64,000 bases of DNA. Origin: JBBRDU01 sp038230335. Lineage in GTDB: Bacteria; Verrucomicrobiota; Verrucomicrobiia; Chthoniobacterales; UBA10450. Each line of letters opens with the position of its first letter. Position 1 is the stretch's first letter. Location: the NCBI GenBank assembly GCA_038230335.1, contig JBBRNL010000004.1, positions 319,483 to 383,482 on the forward strand, in the 5' to 3' direction. Both the position numbers and the translations under genes were made by a program. The notes under the pieces were generated by a model. That model had not been told where the DNA came from. It saw only the letters and a list, made by a program, of their open reading frames with translations, and ran no database searches. Below, piece after piece: positions 32,519 through 39,828 of this stretch.

Positions 32519-33190
32519 ATGAACATAAAACTTACCGTCTTCCTGCTGTCGGTCGGCCTCGCCGCGGCCAGCCTGGTCAATGCCCAGTCTCCCACGCCTT
32601 CGCCGGCGGCATCCGCCTCGCCTTCCACGGCTAAACATAAATCCCATAAAAAAACCGAGGCCGCGACTGCTGCCTCGCCGGCTGCCAGCAGCAGCGCTTC
32701 ACCCGCGGCGACCGCTGCTCCATCGGCATCGGCCAAACATAAATCCCATAAAAAAACCGAGGCCGCGACTGCTGCCTCGCCGGCTGCCAGCAGCAGCGCC
32801 TCACCCGCGGCGGTTGCCGCTCCATCGGCTTCGCCGGCCGAGAAACATGGCCGCAAGAAGAAAGGTGCTGCGGCAACCGCGGCAGCGTCCGTGACTCCGT
32901 CACCGTCCCCCGCGAAGAAGACGCTGGCCGACTTCTTTAAACCGAAAAGTTCCGTGAGCCCATCGCCAGCCGCGGCGACCCCGGCCGCTCCCGCCAAGAC
33001 GAAAGCCGCTGCGACCACCGCCGGCACCCCCGCACCCGGCGGCGGAAACGGCATGGTCTGGGTCAACACCGAGACGCACATCTATCACAAAGAAGGTTCG
33101 CGTTTCTATGGCAAGACGAAAAAGGGCAAATACATGAGCGAGGCGGACGCCATGAAAGAAGGAGCTAAAGCCGCTAAAAAGGGAGAATAG
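32519..33190 (+). CDS. Secreted Ala/Ser-rich repeat protein with conserved C-terminal domain
   Basis: This 223-residue exported protein has the signal peptide MNIKLTVFLLSVGLAAASLV. About 140 residues of low-complexity Ala/Ser/Pro/Lys follow, including a 34-residue unit present twice (KHKSHKKTEAATAASPAASS at its core). The last 45 residues form a compact domain: GMVWVNTETHIYHKEGSRFY, then GKTKKGKYMSEADAMKEGAK. I recall that domain ending several exported proteins in Acidobacteria and Verrucomicrobia; its role is unknown to me. The linker may span the periplasm or cell wall. A TCGTTAGGC motif is at 32501, 11 bases before the start. Confidence 0.75.
   Translation: MNIKLTVFLLSVGLAAASLVNAQSPTPSPAASASPSTAKHKSHKKTEAATAASPAASSSASPAATAAPSASAKHKSHKKTEAATAASPAASSSASPAAVAAPSASPAEKHGRKKKGAAATAAASVTPSPSPAKKTLADFFKPKSSVSPSPAAATPAAPAKTKAAATTAGTPAPGGGNGMVWVNTETHIYHKEGSRFYGKTKKGKYMSEADAMKEGAKAAKKGE
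32630..32833 (+). repeat. 102-base tandem duplication inside the Ala/Ser-rich gene
   Basis: Two adjacent units, 32630-32731 and 32732-32833, are nearly identical at DNA level, each starting GCY AAACATAAATCCCATAAA. Each encodes the same 34 residues with very few changes. The near identity, including synonymous sites, points to a recent duplication. Confidence 0.8.
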
Positions 33191-33205
33191 CGCAGACCGA
33201 TTAAC

Positions 33206-33240
33206 CTGGGTCTCGTCGCGAGCGCGGCGAGACCCAGTTT
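33206..33240 (+). terminator. Strong hairpin terminator
   Basis: CTGGGTCTCGTCGC at 33206-33219 pairs with GCGGCGAGACCCAG at 33224-33237 (13 of 14 pairs) around the loop GAGC, followed by TTT. It begins 15 bases after the stop of the Ala/Ser-rich protein gene. Confidence 0.7.
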
Positions 33241-33271
33241 CCCGTCTCCCGAATTCTGCTCGGTCAATCCG

Positions 33272-33487
33272 TTGAATCTTACCTCAATCATCGTCTGGAC
33301 GGTTAGCGCTGTCCTGGCCGCTGGCATCGGTTGGAGCCGCTGGGAAAAAAAGAAGACGCGCGATAAATATCTCGCCGAACTCGCCGCCTTCGACCGCGAC
33401 CATCGCGAGAGACTCCTAACGCGCCTGAACCCCGCGCTGCAGGCCGAAGTACGCCAACAACTCATGCAACGCTACGGCTTGAGCTGA
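33272..33487 (+). CDS. Small single-helix membrane protein
   Basis: This 71-residue protein starts with TTG. One N-terminal helix (IIVWTVSAVLAAGIGW) is followed by a charged helical tail (RWEKKKTRDKYLAELAAFD and NPALQAEVRQQLMQRYGL). It has no recognised family. The coherent helix-plus-charged-tail composition supports coding. The next gene starts 43 bases downstream. Confidence 0.5.
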   Translation: MNLTSIIVWTVSAVLAAGIGWSRWEKKKTRDKYLAELAAFDRDHRERLLTRLNPALQAEVRQQLMQRYGLS

Positions 33488-33529
33488 TGACGTGTTCAAC
33501 TTCGCAACCCTTTCTGCGTTTCAATTTCA

Positions 33530-33865
33530 ATGTCTTTATCCCAAAAATCGGCGCGCACTTGGATCCTCGTCACCACGGTTGCGTTCGGTGCCATCGGAGC
33601 TTTCGGGGTCATCCTTGCCCTCACTTCGTTCTTTCTCTTTGACGCTCCTGGCTCGGAAAACAATCCCGCTACCATTGTGCTCTTCTGCAGCGCGCTGACC
33701 CTCCCGGTCGTCTGTCTCGCATCGATTGCCATGTCGTGGATTTTTTACATCCGAAAACACTTCACGATTACGTCGTGCGTCTCATTATTACCTCTCGTTA
33801 ACCTGGCATGCGGAGCCGCCGCTCTCATTTGGCTGCAGCTCTTTAACCACGGCAATTTCAGCTGA
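33530..33865 (+). CDS. Small membrane protein, unknown function
   Basis: This 111-residue protein has three membrane helices (ILVTTVAFGAIGAFGVILAL, ATIVLFCSALTLPVVCLASI and LPLVNLACGAAALIWLQLF). A short polar segment separates the second and third. The general pattern occurs in many uncharacterised inner-membrane proteins. It follows the small one-helix protein closely on the same strand. Confidence 0.6.
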   Translation: MSLSQKSARTWILVTTVAFGAIGAFGVILALTSFFLFDAPGSENNPATIVLFCSALTLPVVCLASIAMSWIFYIRKHFTITSCVSLLPLVNLACGAAALIWLQLFNHGNFS

Positions 33866-33999
33866 GTTCTGAGCGCTCGGACCAGGGGCGAACGGTTGTG
33901 CACTCACAGCAGACATCGCTGAATCTCCGGGGCTGATTTCTTGCCCGAGACCGAGCGTGCGTTAACTTCCCTTCCATCTTGCTTGTAATGCTTACAAAA

Positions 34000-35127
34000 A
34001 TGTCCGCCGTGACCATGCGATGTCTCATTGTTTGTAGCGCGCTGCTGCTGCTCGCGAACGTCGCCCTGGGTGAGCGTGCCTACCAACGCACCAAAGACGG
34101 CAAGACTTCCGTTTGGAACGACAATCCCAAACCCGGGGACACGGCTAGCTGGGTGGGTGATCGGGACCGCGAAGGCTACGCTAAAGGCTTTGGCACGCTC
34201 ACTTGGTACACCGCACGGGGCGATGTTTATGCCCGTTACTACGGCAACATGATCCGAGGGAAATTTGATGGCCAAGTGAATGCGCATTCCAAGGGAAAAA
34301 TAGCGCACGCTCTTTTCACCGACGGCACACGAACCAGCCGATGGGTAGGCGGTCCGGCGTCGTCCCGCCGAGTCGGCGCGCAACCGGTTGGGCCGCCCGC
34401 CAAACCGAAGGAAGCCGTCGCAAAGATTGACGACGCGCCGCGCGCTATCACAGAAAAGCCGGCCGCCCCACCATTGCCGGCCCGACCTGCCGTGGTGGAA
34501 AGGCACTCAGAGCCTCTTCGCCCAAAGGCCGATACGCCATCGCCCACGCAGGCACCATCGCCGTCGCCAGAAATTGTCGAGAAACGGGAGACACCCGTTC
34601 CGAGTGAGACCGAGGCGCAACCGCCTCCCCTGGCACCGACGGCACCAGACGTGGCCGAGAAACGCGAGGAATCCGCTCCGCCCGAGGTGCTCGCAAAACC
34701 ATCGCCGGTACCGGCGAAACCAGCTGCGGTCGCGAGTCGGTCGCCTCGAAAGGGCATTCCGAAACCGGCCAACCCTGGAAAGCCGAAGCCCGGCGTGGAT
34801 GATTCTTTACGCTCCTTGGTTGGACCGCCTTCGTCGTTACGCTCGAGCTCGGCAGCCCAATCCAAACCCGAAAGTGCGGCACCGACGGACCCCAATCCGC
34901 CTCTTACACAAGAGGAAGTGATCGACCTGGGGAACACCGTCGCCCGTGCGCACGGCTATCGTCCCGCCGAATACCAGCCCCCGGAGGCGCAATACTCAGC
35001 CGCGGACGACACATGGTCGCTCTCGTATGATGAGAAACCGGCCGACGGAACGACGGAGGCAGGCAAGCATTTCGCGGTCACGGTGGACGGTAAGACGAAG
35101 AAGACAACGATCGTGCCTGGGAGATAA
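34000..35127 (+). CDS. Secreted MORN-like protein, paralogue 1 of a tandem pair
   Basis: This exported protein of about 375 residues has the signal peptide MRCLIVCSALLLLANVALG; the Met at 34015 is an equally good start. The N-terminal domain, YQRTKDGKTSVWNDNPKPGD to RTSRWVGGP, contains MORN-like glycine and aromatic repeats (GYAKGFGTLTWYTARGDVY, YGNMIRGKFDGQV). A Pro/Ala/Lys-rich linker of about 150 residues follows. A C-terminal domain of about 80 residues (LTQEEVIDLGNTVARAHGY, DDTWSLSYDEKPADG, HFAVTVDGKTKKTTI) looks PepSY-like. The next gene is its paralogue with a shorter linker. The role is unknown; an envelope location is likely. Confidence 0.7.
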   Translation: MSAVTMRCLIVCSALLLLANVALGERAYQRTKDGKTSVWNDNPKPGDTASWVGDRDREGYAKGFGTLTWYTARGDVYARYYGNMIRGKFDGQVNAHSKGKIAHALFTDGTRTSRWVGGPASSRRVGAQPVGPPAKPKEAVAKIDDAPRAITEKPAAPPLPARPAVVERHSEPLRPKADTPSPTQAPSPSPEIVEKRETPVPSETEAQPPPLAPTAPDVAEKREESAPPEVLAKPSPVPAKPAAVASRSPRKGIPKPANPGKPKPGVDDSLRSLVGPPSSLRSSSAAQSKPESAAPTDPNPPLTQEEVIDLGNTVARAHGYRPAEYQPPEAQYSAADDTWSLSYDEKPADGTTEAGKHFAVTVDGKTKKTTIVPGR

Positions 35128-35259
35128 GGGCCCTCTCGCCCCGATCTCCTTCTGGTTAGCGGAAGGGAACAATTCGGGCTTAACCGTGGCTGTCGCGACG
35201 GATTCCTGTTGCCGGAACTTTTACGAGTGCGGTAAGATTTCTTCCTGAAAAATCTAGCC

Positions 35260-36153
35260 GTGAATTTGCGATATCTTGTTTCCTTTGGTGCTCTGATCCT
35301 GTTGGCCAGCGTGGCGCACGGCGGAACCTACCAACGGACGATCGACCGAAAAAGTCTCGTCTGGAATAACGATCCAAAACCCGAAGATGCCGCGAGCTGG
35401 TCGGGCGACCGGGGCGGGGACGGTTTCGCCACCGGGCCGGGCACGCTCACCTGGTACAAAGTAAACCGGAAGCTTTTGACAGGCTCCAATGTCCCGGTCT
35501 CCAAGCAGAAATTGCTCAGTCGCTATTCGGGCAACATGGTTCAGGGTAAATTTGAGGGACCCGTGGTTGCGGTGGACGAGAAGGGCAGGACTTTCCACGC
35601 AAAGTTCGCCGATGGGAGTAGGAGCGGTGAGTGGGCCATGGGGCCTGGGCCAGGCTCCGGCAAACGAGGAGAAGCGCGGGAGGCCGTGAGGGAACAAGCC
35701 GCAAACACCGAACGCTCCGCGGTGCGGCCACCGGCCGAGGGACCTTCCTCCGGGGGATCTTCCATGACAGACCAACGGCCTAACGATGATATTCCCGGAC
35801 CGGCCGAGACACAGGGCCAGGGGAATAATGCTCTTCGGTCGCTCACAGGACCTCCCTCTGGGCTACGGACTGATCCTGCGGTCGAGACGGTGCCTCAACA
35901 TTCGACACAATCCCCCTCGCCTCCGCGCCTCTCCAAAGCCGACGTCATCAGGCTGGCCGATGCAGAAGCTGGCACCCAGGGCTACAACATCGCCGATTAT
36001 CCGCGCCGACGGGTGGTCTACATTACGGCAAACGACACGTGGTCGGTCTCGTATAATCAAAAGCCGGTCGGTGGCGCAGCCGAGGTGGGCCAGCATTTCA
36101 GCGTCACGGTGGAAGACAAAACGGACAAAGTATCCATCAAAGAGGCCCAGTAA
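35260..36153 (+). CDS. Secreted MORN-like protein, paralogue 2 of a tandem pair
   Basis: This 297-residue exported protein uses a GTG start and the signal peptide MNLRYLVSFGALILLASVAH. It matches the preceding gene domain for domain: YQRTIDRKSLVWNNDPKPED, FATGPGTLTWYK, YSGNMVQGKFEGPVVAVDE, then the shared linker element LRSLTGPPSGLR, then LSKADVIRLADAEAGTQGY and NDTWSVSYNQKPVGG. The linker is shorter and Gly/Ser-rich. The pair is a tandem gene duplication that has diverged strongly in the linker. A TCGTTAGG octamer is at 35779. Confidence 0.7.
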   Translation: MNLRYLVSFGALILLASVAHGGTYQRTIDRKSLVWNNDPKPEDAASWSGDRGGDGFATGPGTLTWYKVNRKLLTGSNVPVSKQKLLSRYSGNMVQGKFEGPVVAVDEKGRTFHAKFADGSRSGEWAMGPGPGSGKRGEAREAVREQAANTERSAVRPPAEGPSSGGSSMTDQRPNDDIPGPAETQGQGNNALRSLTGPPSGLRTDPAVETVPQHSTQSPSPPRLSKADVIRLADAEAGTQGYNIADYPRRRVVYITANDTWSVSYNQKPVGGAAEVGQHFSVTVEDKTDKVSIKEAQ

Positions 36154-36272
36154 GCGCTCCGCTACCCTGGCTCAAAGCCACTTTCCGTTCTGTGTGCGGC
36201 CAGCGAAATAGGGCCAACCGCGCGGCTGACGCAGATAACTTGTAACTTTCCCGCCGTTTTGCTTTATCAACG

Positions 36273-37574
36273 GTGATGAAACGACACTCGTCAGGTAAGG
36301 CAAGCGTTACAGCGATATTCCTTCTCCTCACCGCTTTCTCCCGGGTGAGCGCGGAGCTGAGTTACAGTGTCGTCGACCTGGGCACCCTTGGCGGGGCTAC
36401 CAGTACGGCGAATAGCATCAATGCCGCGGGCGACGTGGTTGGGGCTGCCGCTGTGGCTGACGGTTCAAGCCACGGCTTTCTCTATAAGAACGGCAAGATG
36501 GAAGACCTCGGTACTTTGGGGGGCGCCGGTGGCACCGCGAACGCCATTAATCCCGGATCTATCGTGGGTGCGTCTGACCTTCCCGAGACGACCGCGTACC
36601 ACGCCTTCCGGCGCGCCGACCAGGTAACGAGTGATCTGGGAACGCTGGGTGGAAATCAAAGCGGAGCGCAGGGAATAAATAAACCGGGGCAAATCGTCGG
36701 GTTCTCAACCACGAATGACAACTCCGTGCGAGCCTTCCTTTACATCGACGGCCAGATCTACGATTTGAACACTCTTTGCGATCTGTCGAAGAGCGATTTC
36801 AAAGTTCTGACAGTAGCAAAGGCTCTGAATGATTCCTGCGCCATCGTGGGCGAAGGAATCACGAACAGCGGAGCGAAACATGCCTTCATCCTCACGCCGC
36901 TGCCGATTGATGGCGGGACATGGTCGTACGTCTGTGGCCTGACTTGTTGCGATACCGGGAACCGCGAAGGTGAATGGGTCTGGATCCAGACAAGCGGCTA
37001 CTGGTGGTGGGAATCAGGTTGCGGATGTTACCGCTGGCATGGCCCGCCCGGGGATCAACCGCCCTGCCCTCCCCGCCGCCCACACTGTTGGTGGGCGCCG
37101 CTTCCCTGCCCGCCAGACCGCGAGCAAAGCCCAACTCCAACTCCGACGCCGCCAAGACAGGGAAGTACTCCCACGCCGACGCCACAGCATCCAGGCCGCC
37201 CCACGCCAACTCCGACACCCACCCCGAATCATTTCACCGGAGGACCTGTCGGAATCTTACCGGGACCAACTCCGAATCAAAACAATGGGATTCCAGTGGG
37301 CGTTTTACCCAATGGAAACCCAACCAGACCAGGAACAATCATCAAGGCGGGGCCATCGACAGGCGGCGGCTCCGGACCGACCACGAAATCAGGCGACAGA
37401 ACCGGATCGCGAAAATCACGAGGACCGCGGACACGTACGGGAACGAACACGTCGTTTACTAATCCCGCCAATTCGCACACGTCACCCAACCGGCCCGGCC
37501 CGGACAGCTCAGCGAAGTCATCGCGCACGCGCGGCAAACCGACACCGAAACCGACCCCAACCGGAAAGCCTTGA
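36273..37574 (+). CDS. Secreted HAF-repeat protein with Cys/Trp-rich and Pro-rich tail
   Basis: This 433-residue exported protein has a signal peptide (ASVTAIFLLLTAFSRVSA) and then four to five HAF-type beta repeats, each built on DLGTLGG, AINAAGDVVG and a HAFLY-like strand (DLGTLGGATSTANSINAAGD, GAKHAFILTP). HAF repeats form extracellular propellers. A Cys- and Trp-rich patch follows (YVCGLTCCDTGN and SGYWWWESGCGCYRWHG), then a long Pro/Thr-rich and Ser/Gly-rich basic tail that is surely disordered. It is probably surface-exposed. The start may be the second Met. Confidence 0.8.
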   Translation: MMKRHSSGKASVTAIFLLLTAFSRVSAELSYSVVDLGTLGGATSTANSINAAGDVVGAAAVADGSSHGFLYKNGKMEDLGTLGGAGGTANAINPGSIVGASDLPETTAYHAFRRADQVTSDLGTLGGNQSGAQGINKPGQIVGFSTTNDNSVRAFLYIDGQIYDLNTLCDLSKSDFKVLTVAKALNDSCAIVGEGITNSGAKHAFILTPLPIDGGTWSYVCGLTCCDTGNREGEWVWIQTSGYWWWESGCGCYRWHGPPGDQPPCPPRRPHCWWAPLPCPPDREQSPTPTPTPPRQGSTPTPTPQHPGRPTPTPTPTPNHFTGGPVGILPGPTPNQNNGIPVGVLPNGNPTRPGTIIKAGPSTGGGSGPTTKSGDRTGSRKSRGPRTRTGTNTSFTNPANSHTSPNRPGPDSSAKSSRTRGKPTPKPTPTGKP

Positions 37575-37675
37575 ACAAGCGCCAGCGCGGCAAGTGGGTG
37601 AGGCCGCGAATGACGGGACAAGACAGCTCCGCTTGTCTTCTCTCTCCAGGCAAAGACCGCCGGGCCGGATTTTAA

Positions 37676-38302
37676 ATGCGTAAAACGAACGATCAAAGCG
37701 CGCGCCCGGCAGCGGCCCGACAAGGCGGGAAGAGAGTATTGGTTTTGGTGGACGAATCAAACGTGGTCAGCTCGGTGCGAACGGCCGGGCGCGGCCTTGA
37801 CTGGTTGAAGCTGCGCGAGACGCTCGCCGGCGAAAGCACGGGACGTGAACTTATTGAAATGGTCGTCTATCTGGGCCTGCCGCCGGCGATTCCACTTTGG
37901 CAGGAGGAACGCGACAAAAAAAATAAGTTTGTTCATTGGTTGCGTTCCAATGGGTTTATTGTGGCCACAAAAGATGGATCGCCGGCCGAGGAGGGTCACT
38001 ACAAGGCGAATGTCGACGTCATGATGGCGATTGACGCGATCGAGCTTTCCCACGTCATGCAACCTGACGTGGTGATTCTGGTGACGGGCGACGCAGACTT
38101 TTCTTACCTCGCCCTGCAACTGCGGCGCGCTGGCATTCGCGTGGAAGTGGCCTCAGTCGGACAAAATCTGGGGGCGGGCCTGAAAACCGCCGCCAACGAA
38201 GTGATCGATCTGGCTCCGTTGTTTGCGACCTTCGAGATAATGAAGGCCCGCGCGGACGAGCCTTCCCCGCTCAATCAATCCAAAAAACAGGCCAGGAGAT
38301 AA
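37676..38302 (+). CDS. NYN-domain putative ribonuclease
   Basis: This 208-residue protein has a PIN-like NYN domain, a fold of metal-dependent RNA nucleases. Conserved acidic residues sit where expected: VLVLVDESNVV at the N-terminus, the YKANVDVMMAIDAIEL core, and VVILVTGDADFSYLALQLR, followed by GIRVEVASVG. It resembles the LabA/DUF88 group. A basic tail ends the protein. No RNA-binding domain is attached. A second, divergent NYN/PIN-like gene is at 54338. Confidence 0.85.
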   Translation: MRKTNDQSARPAAARQGGKRVLVLVDESNVVSSVRTAGRGLDWLKLRETLAGESTGRELIEMVVYLGLPPAIPLWQEERDKKNKFVHWLRSNGFIVATKDGSPAEEGHYKANVDVMMAIDAIELSHVMQPDVVILVTGDADFSYLALQLRRAGIRVEVASVGQNLGAGLKTAANEVIDLAPLFATFEIMKARADEPSPLNQSKKQARR

Positions 38303-38371
38303 AATCAACGCGCCTGTGTGCCAGCGGACCGGCAGCCTAACGAATTAACAAATCGGCCGATACCGTAGGTC

Positions 38372-38812
38372 TTACGTCTCGACGGGAGGTTTTCCACCGA
38401 GGCTTTGCAGGAGAGAGGGGAGCAAGTCGGCCAGACCCTGTTGATGGTCTACGGCAGGATCGACCTTGCCCGCCGGCGTCAGTTTATCGACAATCTTGGG
38501 AAGGTATTCCGCCAGGAACTGCGAAGCTTGCGCCGGGTCGACGCCTAATTTTGCGGCCAGCGCGTCGATCTGATCGGATCCAATCACTTTTTGAATTTGA
38601 TCGCTCGAAATCGCCTGGTTTTCTCCCATGCCAACCCAGGAGGAAAAGGCGCCCCCCTGCCCGCCTTGCGAGAATTTATTCATCAGGCCTTGCAGCCCCC
38701 CGCTCTGGGCAAGAAGACCGCCCAGCACACCGAGAAGCGGATTCCCTCCGCCTGAATCGCCAGGTTGTCTGTTCACCGCACCGAGTATTGAATCGAGTAG
38801 TCCCATGGTCAT
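38372..38812 (-). CDS. YidB family protein (DUF937)
   Basis: This protein of about 146 residues belongs to the YidB/DUF937 family, whose biochemical role is not established. MGLLDSILGAV at the start (the real Met is probably the third codon), a Gly-rich segment (GGNPLLGVLGGLLAQSGGLQ), FSSWVGMGENQAIS and the helical core GVDPAQASQFLAEYLPKIVD are diagnostic. It converges on the NYN gene. Confidence 0.85.
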   Translation of the reverse strand: MTMGLLDSILGAVNRQPGDSGGGNPLLGVLGGLLAQSGGLQGLMNKFSQGGQGGAFSSWVGMGENQAISSDQIQKVIGSDQIDALAAKLGVDPAQASQFLAEYLPKIVDKLTPAGKVDPAVDHQQGLADLLPSLLQSLGGKPPVET

Positions 38813-38916
38813 GTTCTTTCCAGTTGGTTTGGCGCGCGAAACCGCGCTGAAGCAGGGATCATCTTATCGGAGGAAGAGGCCGGAGTGAAACTCATATTTC
38901 ATTGCCATGAACTCGC

Positions 38917-39675
38917 TCAGCTTCTGGTCAGACCGCGAATAACGGAACCGATGACAGCGCCTGCCCCCACATCTGTTACCTCCCGTCCAGATCCGGTCAA
39001 ATAGGGAGCCAGCGCGTGCGCAAGATTCGAGAGGGTGAGCGTTTGCAGCCAGACGCGACCCGGGCCAGTGAGGGCGGCCAGGAAAACGCCATCGCCGCCG
39101 AAAAGCATGTTACGAATGCCGGTGATGCGCGTAATGCCGAAATTGACCTTCGCTTCGAACATTCCGACGTGTCCAGGATGGACGCGCAAGGTTTCGCCGG
39201 CCGTGAGATCGTAGGTTACGATTTCGCCGCCCAGTTCCACGAAGGCCTGGCATTGACCGGCCAACTTTTGCAGCAGAAAGCCATCGCCCCCGAAGATGCC
39301 TGCCCCTAACGACTGCTGAAAACCGACGCTCAATTCAAGGCCAGGGCTGGCACAAAGGAAGCCGTGCCGATGAATCATATAAGTCTGCCCGGGCGAGACC
39401 TCCACGGGCACAATGTGGCCGGGCAACTTGGCTGCAAACGCCACCTTCCCGGCGGCTCCGCGGGCTCTGTATTCCGTCATAAAAAGCGAGCCACCGCCCG
39501 CCACGCGCTTAAAGGCTCCCAGCAACCCACCGCCCCCGCCTAATTGCGTCGTAGTAGTCAGGTCGATCGTGCTGGTCATCCAGGAAAGCTCGCCCGAAAC
39601 GGCGATCACACTTTCCTCCGGCGCGAGTTGGATCTCGAGCAGGGGCATGGTGCTCCCAATTATCTCGTGTTGCAT
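38917..39675 (-). CDS. AIM24 / TIGR00266 family protein
   Basis: This 252-residue beta-rich protein belongs to the AIM24 (DUF124) family. It has the repeated pattern MQHEIIGSTMPLLEIQL, GESL-like loops, SWMTSTIDLTTTTQ, FGGDGFLLQKLAGQ, HPGHVGMFEAKVNFGI and NMLFGGDGVFLAALTGPG. The fold is a double-stranded beta-helix. Bacterial members have no firm function; the yeast homologue is mitochondrial. It is divergent from the AI-2E fusion gene. Confidence 0.88.
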   Translation of the reverse strand: MQHEIIGSTMPLLEIQLAPEESVIAVSGELSWMTSTIDLTTTTQLGGGGGLLGAFKRVAGGGSLFMTEYRARGAAGKVAFAAKLPGHIVPVEVSPGQTYMIHRHGFLCASPGLELSVGFQQSLGAGIFGGDGFLLQKLAGQCQAFVELGGEIVTYDLTAGETLRVHPGHVGMFEAKVNFGITRITGIRNMLFGGDGVFLAALTGPGRVWLQTLTLSNLAHALAPYLTGSGREVTDVGAGAVIGSVIRGLTRS

Positions 39676-39828
39676 ATGGGCGATCTACAACCGGGAGACG
39701 ACAGAAGTCAACCTGACCGGAGTCGTTCGCCGTCGTCGCGGGATCAAGGTGTGGGCGCACCATTCTCCCATCCGAATCGCTCTCGCTCGAGAGTTGCCAT
39801 TTGAATTGATCAGCCGTGTGAACGAACG

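Noticed and set aside
32476..33081. Minus-strand frame of 201 codons rich in Ala, Gly and Val
   Set aside because: It is the complement of the Ala/Ser-rich repeat gene; the repeats keep both strands open.
34239..34937. Minus-strand frame of 232 codons
   Set aside because: It lies antisense to the MORN-like protein, whose signal peptide, domain structure and paralogue show the plus strand to be coding.
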